Assembly: GCA_016186625.1 (NCBI GenBank)
Contig: JACPLG010000005.1
Span: forward strand, 52,415 to 116,414
Direction of reading: 5' to 3'
Length of the DNA: 64,000 bases
From: Candidatus Levyibacteriota bacterium
GTDB lineage: Bacteria > Patescibacteria > Microgenomatia > Levybacterales > UBA12049
The notes below the pieces were generated by a model. It was not told where the DNA came from, searched no databases, and saw only the letters and a list, made by a program, of their open reading frames with translations. A program made the position numbers and the translations under genes. Positions 53,166 through 62,458 of this stretch are shown here, in pieces; within the stretch, counting starts at the first letter, position 1; each line of letters begins with the position of its first letter.

Positions 53166-54608
53166 ATGGACACTCAAGAACTTCGAAGCTTTTCTAAAAA
53201 AACGGTCCATGGAATATTTGCCCTGGCAAGCAGAAGTTTAATTCTTCAGCTTATCAACTTTACGGCTTTTTTTATAATTTCTGTAATTCTAACTGCCCGA
53301 GATTTGGGGATTTATACCGCTGTTGTTGCAGCCTCACGAATTATAAGTTTTTTTACTGACTTTGGACTTGGTGCAGCACTAATTCAAAAAAAAGAAAGTC
53401 TTAAGAGGGAAGATTTGGCAACGATTTTTACTATTCAATTTGCCGCAACACTTGCAATTTTTTTAATTTTTGTTGTCGCAATCGGACAGATAGGATCCTT
53501 TTTTAACCTCAATAGTGAAGGAAGCAATCTTCTCCTTGCACTAGTTTTTACTGTTTTTCTCTCTTCCTTTAAGATGATTCCCTCAATACTCCTTGAAAGA
53601 AGTATTAATTTTGGTAAATTAGTGATTCCACAGATCGGAGAGTCTTTAATATTTAATTTTTTATTAATCGCACTTGTTATCAACAACTTTGGGCTAAACA
53701 GTTTTACACTTGCATTTATCGTATCAAGTCTTGCGGGAATACCGCTTTATTACTTCGTGTCGCCATGGAGACCAAGCATTGGAATTTACAGAACATCAAT
53801 AAAAGAGTTAAAGTTTGGAGCACAGTTTCAGGCAAAAAATATCCTGGCAACGGTAAAAGACGATTTTCTAACAGTAATATTAACCCGCTTTTTACCATTT
53901 ACTCAGATTGGCTACATTGGATTTTCCCAAAGGATTGCATTCTTCGTTTACCGCTACATTGTTGATAGTGTTACAAAGGTCACATTTTCATCTTATTCAA
54001 GGATTCAGGATAACAGGCAGTTTTTGCGAAAGGCGATTGAAAAATCACTCTTCTTCACAGGACTTGTTTTGTTTCCATTGCTTTTTGGCCTCATAGTTAC
54101 CTCTCCACTGCTCATAAAATTCATTCCAGGGTGGGCAAATAAATGGGAGCCAGCACTAATAAGCCTTATATTCTTTTCTCTTAATGCAATTGTTTCTTCA
54201 ATGTCCGCAGTGTTGGTGAATGTTCTGGATGCAACCGGCAGAGTGAAAACTACATTAAAACTGATGCTTCTTTGGACAATTATGACTTGGACTCTTACGC
54301 CAGTTCTCATTTATATCCTAGGATATAACGGAGTTGCAATCAGCTCGTTTATTATTACTCTTACAATATTTATAACAATTTATCTTGTTAAAAAAGTTGT
54401 TGATTTCAACTTTATAAAAAGTATTTATAAACCACTTCTGGCGTCTTTCCTAATGGTAGCCTTAACCTTTGTGCTCGCAAATTTTCTGGTTGGGAGTCTT
54501 GCAACGCTTATCTTTGTTATAATTTTAAGTGGAGCAGTTTATGTCTTTTTTATTTATATCTTAGCAGGGAAACAAATATTTGAAGACATAAAAAAGCTTT
54601 ATTTATAA
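53166..54608 (+). CDS. Oligosaccharide flippase (Wzx-like, MOP superfamily)
   Basis: A 480-residue protein with about twelve to fourteen hydrophobic segments. The early GIFALASRSLILQLINFTAFFIISVILTARDLGIYTAVVAASRI region is typical (GIFALASRSL and DLGIYTAVVAASRI are the clearest parts), and FLTDFGLGAALIQKK-like sequence (here FFTDFGLGAALIQKKE) follows. It moves lipid-linked glycans across the membrane. The start MDTQELRSF at 53166 is preferred over an in-frame Met inside the preceding gene. Flanked by glycosyltransferases, it is the export step of this locus. Confidence 0.9.
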   Translation: MDTQELRSFSKKTVHGIFALASRSLILQLINFTAFFIISVILTARDLGIYTAVVAASRIISFFTDFGLGAALIQKKESLKREDLATIFTIQFAATLAIFLIFVVAIGQIGSFFNLNSEGSNLLLALVFTVFLSSFKMIPSILLERSINFGKLVIPQIGESLIFNFLLIALVINNFGLNSFTLAFIVSSLAGIPLYYFVSPWRPSIGIYRTSIKELKFGAQFQAKNILATVKDDFLTVILTRFLPFTQIGYIGFSQRIAFFVYRYIVDSVTKVTFSSYSRIQDNRQFLRKAIEKSLFFTGLVLFPLLFGLIVTSPLLIKFIPGWANKWEPALISLIFFSLNAIVSSMSAVLVNVLDATGRVKTTLKLMLLWTIMTWTLTPVLIYILGYNGVAISSFIITLTIFITIYLVKKVVDFNFIKSIYKPLLASFLMVALTFVLANFLVGSLATLIFVIILSGAVYVFFIYILAGKQIFEDIKKLYL

Positions 54609-54610
54609 AT

Positions 54611-55516
54611 ATGCAAAAAATTTCGGCAGTTGTCTCTGCATACAACGAAGAAATAAAAATAGAGAAATGTCTCAAATCTCTACTTTGGGCAGATGAAGTG
54701 ATTGTTGTTGACAATTCATCAACTGATAAAACTTCGGAGATTTCAAAAAAACTAGGAGCTTTGGTATTAACTCAACCTAATAACCCCCTTCTTATAGATC
54801 TTCAAAAAAACACAGGATTTAAGAAAGCGAAAAATGAATGGATACTTTGTATTGATGCGGATGAGGCTGCTTCCCCGGAACTTAAAAAAGAAATACAAAG
54901 CTTGTTAAAAGGCAAGAATTTTAAAGACGGTTACTTTATTCCTCGAAAAAATATTATTTTTGGAAAACAAATAGAATACTGCGGCTGGTATCCAGACCAC
55001 CAACTCAGACTCTTTAGAAAAGGAAAAGGAGAGTTTAGATCAGACCATGTTCATGAAGGTATTCAAATTGATGGGCAGGTAGAATACTTAAAAGAGCATA
55101 TTGTGCATTATAATTACGAGACTGTTATTCAGTTTATTCACAAAAATATGATTATTTATGCTCAAAACGAAGCTAACAATTTGATTAATAAAAACTTTGT
55201 TCTCAAACCAAGGGATCTAATTAAAATTCCGTCTGAAGAATTTCTAAGCAGATTTTTTGCGAGGAAAGGCTATAAGGATGGAATCCACGGACTTTTTCTC
55301 TCACTTCTTATGGCTGCAAGTCAGCTTATAGTTCTTGCTCTTATCTGGGAAAAAAGCGGATTTAAAAAAGCCGAAACTAAAAATTTAATTGAGGACGTTG
55401 GGGAAGAGTTTAAGAATTTAAACAAGAAAGTTGAACATTGGACTACCCAGATTAAAATTGAGGATTCCAAAAACCCTATCAACAAGTTTTACCAAAAGAT
55501 TAGAAGAAAGCTGTAA
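54611..55516 (+). CDS. Family 2 glycosyltransferase (WaaE/KdtX-like)
   Basis: A 301-residue enzyme. ISAVVSAYNEEIKIEKCLKSL starts the fold, VIVVDNSSTDKTSEI gives the first acidic site, and WILCIDADEAASPELK the DxD motif (about 77-79). NEWILC..DADE with IPRKNIIFGKQIEYCGWYPD and LRLFRKGKGEF is the WaaE-like signature. A hydrophobic stretch near residues 236-254 may hold it at the membrane. It follows the flippase by two bases and abuts the next glycosyltransferase. A second member of the same subfamily is at 60380. Confidence 0.88.
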   Translation: MQKISAVVSAYNEEIKIEKCLKSLLWADEVIVVDNSSTDKTSEISKKLGALVLTQPNNPLLIDLQKNTGFKKAKNEWILCIDADEAASPELKKEIQSLLKGKNFKDGYFIPRKNIIFGKQIEYCGWYPDHQLRLFRKGKGEFRSDHVHEGIQIDGQVEYLKEHIVHYNYETVIQFIHKNMIIYAQNEANNLINKNFVLKPRDLIKIPSEEFLSRFFARKGYKDGIHGLFLSLLMAASQLIVLALIWEKSGFKKAETKNLIEDVGEEFKNLNKKVEHWTTQIKIEDSKNPINKFYQKIRRKL

Positions 55517-56434
55517 ATGAAAAAAGTATCTGTAGTTATTCTCAGCTACAAAGGACATAAAGACAGCCTTGAGCTTCTCAATTCTCTTCGCAGAATAAAT
55601 AAGGGAAATCTTAAACTGAATATCTTGATCGTTGATAACTTTCCAAAGGATCCGATTAAGGCAGACATCAAAGATTTTAGAGATCTTAATCTTGAGGTAA
55701 TTTACAACAAAAAAAATCTTGGTTTTTCCGGAGGAAATAATGTGGGGATTGATTATTGCCTAAGAAACGGAGCAGACTATGTTGTAATTCTCAATAACGA
55801 TACTATCGTAGATCCATTTTTCATTGCGGAGTTAGTGAAAACCGCAGAAGAGGAAAATGCCGGGATTGTTGTTCCTAAAATTTATTTTGCCAAAGGATTT
55901 GAATTTCACAAAGATAGATACAAAGAAAGAGACTTAGGTAAAGTCTTGTGGTATGCAGGAGGTGCAATTGATTGGAAAAATATCATTGGCAATCATCGGG
56001 GGTTGGATGAAGTGGATAGGGGACAATTTGATGAAGACGGCGAAACACAAATGGCAACCGGTTGTTGTTTTCTCGTAAAAAAAGAGGTTTTTGAAAAGGT
56101 GGGCCAGTATGATAAAAGATATTTTTTGTATTTTGAAGATGCTGATTTTAGTGAGCGTGTAAAAAGAGCAGGATATAAAATATTTTATAATCCTAAGTCA
56201 ATAGTTTGGCATAAAAATGCTCAATCAACAGGGGTAGGATCGGATCTTCAAACTTATTTTCAGACCAGGAACCGCCTTTTGTTTGGCCTAACTTATGCAC
56301 CTATGAGAGTAAAGCTTGCATTAATTCGTGAGAGTTTGAGTTTGCTAATTTCTGGGAAGCATTGGCAAAGAAGAGGAATTATAGATTTTTATTTAGGTAG
56401 ATTTGGGAAAGGTAGTTATCCTTCGGAAAAATGA
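55517..56434 (+). CDS. Family 2 glycosyltransferase (rhamnosyltransferase-like)
   Basis: A 305-residue GT2 enzyme of the WcaA/RfbF type. KVSVVILSYKGHKDSLELL starts the fold. NKKNLGFSGGNNVGIDYCL (about 70-88) and YVVILNNDTIVDPFFI, with the NDT variant of DxD (about 97-99), are hallmarks of this group. MATGCCFLVKKEVFEKVGQYD and YFEDADFSERVKRAG, with the ED pair, complete the active site. It starts directly at the preceding stop codon and overlaps the next gene by four bases. Confidence 0.88.
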   Translation: MKKVSVVILSYKGHKDSLELLNSLRRINKGNLKLNILIVDNFPKDPIKADIKDFRDLNLEVIYNKKNLGFSGGNNVGIDYCLRNGADYVVILNNDTIVDPFFIAELVKTAEEENAGIVVPKIYFAKGFEFHKDRYKERDLGKVLWYAGGAIDWKNIIGNHRGLDEVDRGQFDEDGETQMATGCCFLVKKEVFEKVGQYDKRYFLYFEDADFSERVKRAGYKIFYNPKSIVWHKNAQSTGVGSDLQTYFQTRNRLLFGLTYAPMRVKLALIRESLSLLISGKHWQRRGIIDFYLGRFGKGSYPSEK

Positions 56435-58080
56435 AAAATCTAGGCTCCGTTCTTTTATTGTTTTTAATCTCGCTTTTACCCCTCGTTACTTTATTTCAAC
56501 TAGGCCTTCCAATCACTCATGATGGGCAGGATCACGTGGCTAGAATTGCAAATTTTTATGCTTCGTTATCCGAGGGGAACATAATTCCGAGATGGGCAAA
56601 TAACCTAAACTGGGGATATGGACACCCAATTCTTATGTTTCTTTATCCACTGCCATCGTATTTTGCCTCAGTATTCCATTTTTTAGGATTCTCATTGGTA
56701 GATTCTGTAAAGGCGGTTTTTGGCATTTCTTATATCTTAAGCGGACTTTTTATGTTCCTTTGGTTAAAGAACTTCCTGGGGAAATTTCCCTCCCTTGTTG
56801 GAGCAGTTATTTATCTTTATGCGCCGTACAGATTTGTTGATTTATATGTGAGAGGAGCAATTGGTGAGCACACTGCTTTTATCTTCATGCCAGCAATTTG
56901 CTATTTTTTGTTAAAACAAAGTCTTGAAAAGAAGTTTAATTTAATTTATTTTTTGGGACTTGGTTTTTCAACCGCGGGCTTAATACTCTCGCATAATGCC
57001 ATAAGCCTTATGTTCTTCCCGTTTGTTTTTGTTTACATAATATATCTTTTCTGGTTAAGTAAGAAGAAGCTACAACTGACCACATCAATTTTTGGAATCT
57101 TTTGGGGATTTGCACTTCCCGCTTTTTTTTGGGTTCCGGCGTTTTTTGAAGGGAAATATACGCTCAGAGATATTGTGACAAAAAATGAAGCTCTCACAAG
57201 ATTTGTTGATCCCCAAAGTCTTATTTATGGTCCCTGGAATTTCGGCGGGACTGGAGTTTTTAGTGCTCAAGTTGGAATTATCCCATGGATTTTTATTTTA
57301 CTTCTGCCAGTCTGTTTTTATTTTCTACTCAAGAAAAGAACCGAGAGAAGTAATTTAATTTTTTTGATTATTGCATCAATTTTTTTCTTTTCAAGCATCT
57401 TCTTAATGCTTGAGATTTCTAAACCAGTGTGGTTGACAATCACTACTCTTCAAAAATTCCAATTCCCCTGGAGATTTCTTACAATCAGCGTTTTTTCTTC
57501 CTCTCTCATAGGAGCATATATTGTTTACTCAATAAGAAATCAAAAATTTCAGAAATTATTATTCGTTTTTGTTTTAGTCACCTCACTCATCCTTACAAAA
57601 GACTACTGGAGAGCAAATGATTTTTTATATAAGGATGAGAGTTATTATTCGGGAATATACAATAGCACTACCGATACCGGTGAAAGCTCTCCTATCTGGT
57701 CTGTGAGGTTCATGGAAAAAAGACCGGAAAAAGAGATTGAAATTATCCAAGGTTATGCCAAGATAGTAAAGCTGTTAAGATCAACAACTTCAAGATCGTA
57801 CAAAATAGAATCTTTGGAAGCTGTCAGAATAAGAGAAAACACGCTTTATTTTCCGGGATGGAAAGTTTATGTGGATGGATCTGAGGAAAAAAATATTGAA
57901 TTTCAAGACCCCAATAATAGAGGTTTAATTACGTTTGGACTCGCCCCGGGAAAGCACAAAGTAGATATTATCTTCGAAAATACAAAACTTCGAAAATTTG
58001 CTGATGCTGTCTCGGCAGTATCAGTCTTAGGTTTGATACTATTAATTATTGTATATAGAGTGAAATGGCAAAATCGCTAG
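56431..58080 (+). CDS. PTPS-related GT-C-like membrane protein (third of three)
   Basis: A 549-residue paralogue of the genes at 49230 and 50774. The outer loop is ITHDGQDHVARIANFYASLSEG (about 29-50), then WGYGHPILMFLYPLPSY. YAPYRFVDLYVRGAIGEHTAF (about 130-150) is the signature. The outer tail holds YFPGWKVYVDG (about 472-482) and a final helix. The initial acidic motif varies among the three copies: DDGE, DDTQ, HDGQD. It overlaps both neighbours, so translation is coupled through the block. Confidence 0.82.
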   Translation: MKNLGSVLLLFLISLLPLVTLFQLGLPITHDGQDHVARIANFYASLSEGNIIPRWANNLNWGYGHPILMFLYPLPSYFASVFHFLGFSLVDSVKAVFGISYILSGLFMFLWLKNFLGKFPSLVGAVIYLYAPYRFVDLYVRGAIGEHTAFIFMPAICYFLLKQSLEKKFNLIYFLGLGFSTAGLILSHNAISLMFFPFVFVYIIYLFWLSKKKLQLTTSIFGIFWGFALPAFFWVPAFFEGKYTLRDIVTKNEALTRFVDPQSLIYGPWNFGGTGVFSAQVGIIPWIFILLLPVCFYFLLKKRTERSNLIFLIIASIFFFSSIFLMLEISKPVWLTITTLQKFQFPWRFLTISVFSSSLIGAYIVYSIRNQKFQKLLFVFVLVTSLILTKDYWRANDFLYKDESYYSGIYNSTTDTGESSPIWSVRFMEKRPEKEIEIIQGYAKIVKLLRSTTSRSYKIESLEAVRIRENTLYFPGWKVYVDGSEEKNIEFQDPNNRGLITFGLAPGKHKVDIIFENTKLRKFADAVSAVSVLGLILLIIVYRVKWQNR

Positions 58081-60383
58081 TTAAATACTTTCCGATACTT
58101 ATTATTATTTTTGTCTGGTTAATTTTTTCCAGTCAATATTTTTTAAAGGGCGCGGCTCCATTCCCCTCAACGTATTTATTAAACAATTTTGACCCCTGGA
58201 ATGAATACGATATAATTGTCGGTCCTGTAAAAAATGGAGCAACGCCGGATGTTATTACCCAGATCTATCCTTGGAAATGGCTTGTAATTGACAGTTTTAA
58301 AAGCGGCAACTTTCCTCTTTGGAATCCTTACGCTTTCTCTGGAACCCCTCTTTTGGCTAATTATCAATCCGCAGTCCTGAGTCCTTTAAATCTTTTATAT
58401 TTTACTTTTCCCTTTAATGATGCCTGGAGCATTTCAATTTTACTCCAGCCGCTTTTAGCCTCGCTTTTCATGTTTTTATATTTAAAGTCAATCAAAAGAT
58501 CAGAGTTTGCAAGCACAGTTGCTGCTATTGCCTTTGGATTCTGCGGTTTTATTGCCTCCTGGATGATGTACGGAACTTTAGGATTTGCAATTTTATATCT
58601 TCCCGCAAGCCTATTTGCAATCGAAAAATTTTATGCAACAAAAAAATGGCAATACTTAGCACTTCTTAGCATAAGCCTCCCCCTTTCTTTTTTTAGCGGT
58701 CATTTTCAAACAAGTTTGTATTTTTTAATTTTTGTTTTTTTATATTCATTTTTTAAATTTTTGACAAAGAAAGATAAAAGACTATTTGGTTTTACATTTT
58801 TCTCAATGATTCTTGGTTTAATGATGGCATCCTTACAACTTCTTCCCTCAATCGAGTTTTACCTTAATTCCCCAAGGCAAACAATTTATTCAATAAGTGA
58901 AATAATTCCATGGGCATACATCGCAACATTTTTTGCTCCGGATTTTTTTGGCAATCCAGTGACACGTAATGACTGGTTTGGACACTACATTGAGTGGAAT
59001 GCCTATATTGGTCTTATACCACTTTTACTTGGATTTTATGCGTTTAGGAAAAAAGATACTTACGTTTATTTCTTTGGCTTAATGTCTCTTGTGGTCTTGT
59101 TTTTTGCTTTTAAGAGTCCGATTCAAGATTTATTACTTGCCCTTAAGGTACCTGTGCTTTCCACAAGTGCAGCGGGAAGAATTATAGTTCTTTTTAGTTT
59201 TTCGGCTGCGGCACTTTCTTCCTTTGGGGTGGACCATCTTTTAGAGGACATCAAACAAAGAAAATTTAAATTAATATTCTTATGGGTTGGACTAATGCTT
59301 TTGATTTTTGGGTTACTTTGGTCTTTGATTCTCTTTAAAATCTATCTTCCACCTGAAAATATTCATATTGCTTTTTCTAATCTAAGGCTGCCAACCGCAA
59401 TTCTCGGAGCATTTTTACTTCTATTATTTTTTTCAATGGCTTTCAAATCAAAAAAAATAGCATTACTTCTGCCTCTGGGTCTTATTGCTCTTGTCTCTTT
59501 TGACATGCTCAGGTTTTCCTTAAAATGGATGCCATTTGAAGATAAAAAATTAATATTTCCAAGTGTTACTTTATCAGAAGGCGTGAAACGGGTAGCGCCA
59601 CAGGACAGAATCATTGCTACGTTTGGAAATGAGGGTTCAGGAATTTTAAAAATTGCATCAACCGAGGGATATGACCCCCTATATATTGAAAGCTATGGCG
59701 AGTTTGTCAGAAGTGCTGAAGAAGGGGGATATAAAGCACCTGAAAGATCTGTCGTGAGATTTCCAAGAGTCTCACGAAATTCTGAAAAACTTCTTAATTT
59801 TTTAGGCGTCAGATACTTAGTTCACAAAAAAGCGGACAGTTTCACCCCCTGGACATATCCGTATTGGGATTATCCGCAAAAAGATTTCAAATTAATTTAT
59901 GAAGATGAAAAATATCAAGTTTTTGATAATTTAGCTGCGCTGCCACGAACTTTTGCAGTTGGCAGATATAAAGTTATTTCTGATAAAGAAAAAGCAATAG
60001 AGGAAATTTATAAAGAGGAAACTGATCTGTCAGAGGAAGTAATTCTTTCAGGAGAACCAATTAACACTATTGAAGAAGATGAAAATCCTCAAATCTCTAT
60101 CGTTGCCTATTCTCCAAATCTCGTAAGGATTCAAACCCAAACAAACAAAGATTCGATTCTTGTTTTAACTGACCCATATTATCCCGGATGGAAGGCTTTT
60201 ATTGATAATAAGAAGACGAGAATACTTGTAGCAGACCACGCATTTAGAGCAATTGAGTTACCCAAAGGAGAGCATATTGTCAATTTTATCTATTCACCGG
60301 AAAGTGTTAAAGTTGGTTTTATCTTATTTATTTTTGGAATTTTTGGAGTATTAGGATTAAGATATTTAGTAAGGAAGCCATGA
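58065..60383 (+). CDS. YfhO-family membrane protein (second of three)
   Basis: A 772-residue paralogue of the protein at 46798. The outer loop NNFDPWNEYDIIVGPVKNG (about 39-57) leads to TQIYPWKWLVIDSF and FPLWNPYAFSGTPLLANYQSAVLSPLNLLYF. FAPDFFGNPVTRNDWFG (about 291-307) is conserved with the other copies. The outer C-terminal domain includes YYPGWKAFID (about 705) and a closing helix. It overlaps the preceding gene by 16 bases and the following GT2 by four. Confidence 0.85.
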   Translation: MAKSLVKYFPILIIIFVWLIFSSQYFLKGAAPFPSTYLLNNFDPWNEYDIIVGPVKNGATPDVITQIYPWKWLVIDSFKSGNFPLWNPYAFSGTPLLANYQSAVLSPLNLLYFTFPFNDAWSISILLQPLLASLFMFLYLKSIKRSEFASTVAAIAFGFCGFIASWMMYGTLGFAILYLPASLFAIEKFYATKKWQYLALLSISLPLSFFSGHFQTSLYFLIFVFLYSFFKFLTKKDKRLFGFTFFSMILGLMMASLQLLPSIEFYLNSPRQTIYSISEIIPWAYIATFFAPDFFGNPVTRNDWFGHYIEWNAYIGLIPLLLGFYAFRKKDTYVYFFGLMSLVVLFFAFKSPIQDLLLALKVPVLSTSAAGRIIVLFSFSAAALSSFGVDHLLEDIKQRKFKLIFLWVGLMLLIFGLLWSLILFKIYLPPENIHIAFSNLRLPTAILGAFLLLLFFSMAFKSKKIALLLPLGLIALVSFDMLRFSLKWMPFEDKKLIFPSVTLSEGVKRVAPQDRIIATFGNEGSGILKIASTEGYDPLYIESYGEFVRSAEEGGYKAPERSVVRFPRVSRNSEKLLNFLGVRYLVHKKADSFTPWTYPYWDYPQKDFKLIYEDEKYQVFDNLAALPRTFAVGRYKVISDKEKAIEEIYKEETDLSEEVILSGEPINTIEEDENPQISIVAYSPNLVRIQTQTNKDSILVLTDPYYPGWKAFIDNKKTRILVADHAFRAIELPKGEHIVNFIYSPESVKVGFILFIFGIFGVLGLRYLVRKP

Positions 60384-61117
60384 TATCAGTGCTTATCATT
60401 ACAAAAAACGAAGAAGATATAATTTCGGACTGCATAAAATCTGTTAAAGAGTTGGCAGATGAAGTAGTGGTGGTGGATGATTCAACCGATAGCACTTCGG
60501 AAATTGCAGAAAAATTAGGGGCAAAAGTTATAAAAAATGAGTTTAAGAATTTTTCAGATCAAAGAAATTATGCCTTGAAACTTGTCCAAAATGAATGGAT
60601 TTTTTACTTGGATGCGGACGAGCGAGCAACCCCAAAGTTCATAGAAGAAGTAAAAGGGAAGATGAAAGAAGAGGGAGACATCGTTTCGGGCTTTTTTGTG
60701 AGAAGAAAAACGTTTTACTTTGGAAAAGACTGGAATTTCATAGATAAAGTTGAGCGAATATTTAAAAAATCAAAACTTTTAGGCTGGAGGGGAGTGGTAC
60801 ATGAAACTCCAGTTTTTGATGGGGAACTTGGAATCATTAATGAGCCAATTGTCCACCAAACTCATAGAAATCTCTCTCAAATGCTTGAAAAAACAAATAA
60901 CTGGTCAGAATATGAGGCAAGACTTAGGCTTGATGCCAATCACCCGCAAATGAATATTCTTCGATTCATGCGAGTCATCGTAACAGGTTTTGTTAGATCT
61001 TATATAAAAGAGAAAGGTTTTAAGAATGGAACAGCAGGGTTAATTGAGTCTATTTATCAGGCATACTCGATGTTTATTACCTACGCCAAGCTCTGGGAAA
61101 TGCAAAAGAAGTCTTAG
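60380..61117 (+). CDS. Family 2 glycosyltransferase (WaaE/KdtX-like)
   Basis: A 245-residue enzyme related to the one at 54611. ISVLIITKNEEDIISDCIKSV begins the fold, VVVVDDSTDSTSEIAEK holds the first acidic site, and WIFYLDADERATPKFI the DxD motif (about 76-78). FFVRRKTFYFGKDWNF and ERIFKKSKLLGWRGVVHE complete the subfamily pattern. It overlaps the YfhO-like gene by four bases and converges with a DUF5652 gene, their stop codons overlapping. Confidence 0.88.
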   Translation: MISVLIITKNEEDIISDCIKSVKELADEVVVVDDSTDSTSEIAEKLGAKVIKNEFKNFSDQRNYALKLVQNEWIFYLDADERATPKFIEEVKGKMKEEGDIVSGFFVRRKTFYFGKDWNFIDKVERIFKKSKLLGWRGVVHETPVFDGELGIINEPIVHQTHRNLSQMLEKTNNWSEYEARLRLDANHPQMNILRFMRVIVTGFVRSYIKEKGFKNGTAGLIESIYQAYSMFITYAKLWEMQKKS

Positions 61118-61353
61118 GGGAGGAAGTTGCCGGAACGAAGGTCCGCAAGCGTTAACTTGTTTTTAGCAAATCTAAATAGATAAACAATCTCCAAAATTCC
61201 AAAAGTATTTAATAGAAGAAGCGCAATAAACCAATATTTCTGATCTCCTTTTGAGGCTCTCCAAAGTGCTAATATTTTCCAAAACATTGACCAGATAAGA
61301 AGAGCCATAAGAATAAGCGGATTCAGCTGCGGGACAGGACTTAGAAAGTTCAT
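61114..61353 (-). CDS. DUF5652 small membrane protein
   Basis: A 79-residue protein with two membrane helices. The family core LILMALLIWSMFWKILALWRAS (helix 1, about 13-32) is followed by KGDQKYWFIALLLLNTFGILEIVYLF (helix 2, about 36-60, partly quoted: QKYWFIALLLLNTFGILEI). Common in Patescibacteria and of unknown function. It is the only minus-strand gene in the glycan locus and splits it in two. Confidence 0.85.
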   Translation of the reverse strand: MNFLSPVPQLNPLILMALLIWSMFWKILALWRASKGDQKYWFIALLLLNTFGILEIVYLFRFAKNKLTLADLRSGNFLP

Positions 61354-61408
61354 AGATTCAATATTAGCAAAACTTTAAATGAAAATCAAAAGTTGTTAGA
61401 ATCATTAT

Positions 61409-62458
61409 ATGAGAATAGGGATATATGACCCTTACCTTGATACTTTAGGTGGGGGGGAAAGATATATTTTTTCTATTGCCAGATCTTTGGTTAAGAATAA
61501 TGAAATAGATATCTTTTGGAATGAAAATCTAAAGCAAGAAGCTGAAAAGAAGTTTGGTTTTTCCCTAAGCGGGATAAATTTTGAGAAAAATATATTTTCG
61601 AAAGAATTTGGATTTATTGACAGAATTTTAAAAACATTAAGATATGACATTATATTTTTTGTAAGCGATGGAAGTATACCAGTGCTTCTTTCTAAAAAGA
61701 ATTTCTTGGTTGTTCAATATCCTCTAAAATCTTTTAATAAGGGTTTGATTAATAGAATAAAATTTTTAAAAATTTCAGGAACAATTTGTTATTCAAACTT
61801 TATAAAGAGATATCTTGATAAAATGCTTCCGGGAGAAGTTTTTGTTTTAAATCCCACTACATCTTCAATTAAGGTTAAGAAAGGCAAAGAAAATATTATT
61901 TTAAACGTTGGACGTTTTACCAAAGGCACTAATAACAAAAAGCAAGATTTCCTAATCGAATTTTTTAAAAGGCTTTACAATCAGGGTGCAAAGGATTGGA
62001 AATTGATTTTGTGTGGATCAGTTTTGGACGCCGACATAGAATTTGTTAAAAATCTCAGAAGTAAAAAAGGAAAATATCCAATTGAAATTATTATTTCCCC
62101 AACTTTTGATGATCTTGCAAATTTTTATTCTAGAGCAAAAATTTATTGGCATGCGACAGGACTTGGGGAAGATATAGGTTTATACCCAGAAAAAGCCGAA
62201 CATTTTGGGATTTCTACAGTTGAAGCGATGAGTGCAGGTTGTGTCCCAGTAGTAATCAACGCAGGAGGACAAAAAGAAATAGTTGAAGATGGGAAAAATG
62301 GATTTCTTTGGGATAACCCAGATGAATTAATAAAACTTACAATGAAAATAATTAATGATAAGGATTTATTTGAAAAAATATCAAGAAATGCAATAAATCG
62401 AGCAAAATTCTTCACTGAAGACCGATTTGATAGACAGTTGCAAGAGAATATTAAATAG
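61409..62458 (+). CDS. Family 4 glycosyltransferase
   Basis: GT-B fold enzyme of 349 residues. The N-terminal domain starts IGIYDPYLDTLGGGERYIFSIA with the GGGE motif for donor binding (about 13-17). The C-terminal domain has ILNVGRFTKGTNNKKQDFLIEFF (about 164-186), and the retaining-GT4 signature EHFGISTVEAMSAGCVPVVINAGGQKE (about 269-295; core GISTVEAMSAGCVPV), with the EX7E pair. It likely adds a hexose on the cytoplasmic side. Its TAG overlaps the GTG start of the next gene. Confidence 0.9.
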   Translation: MRIGIYDPYLDTLGGGERYIFSIARSLVKNNEIDIFWNENLKQEAEKKFGFSLSGINFEKNIFSKEFGFIDRILKTLRYDIIFFVSDGSIPVLLSKKNFLVVQYPLKSFNKGLINRIKFLKISGTICYSNFIKRYLDKMLPGEVFVLNPTTSSIKVKKGKENIILNVGRFTKGTNNKKQDFLIEFFKRLYNQGAKDWKLILCGSVLDADIEFVKNLRSKKGKYPIEIIISPTFDDLANFYSRAKIYWHATGLGEDIGLYPEKAEHFGISTVEAMSAGCVPVVINAGGQKEIVEDGKNGFLWDNPDELIKLTMKIINDKDLFEKISRNAINRAKFFTEDRFDRQLQENIK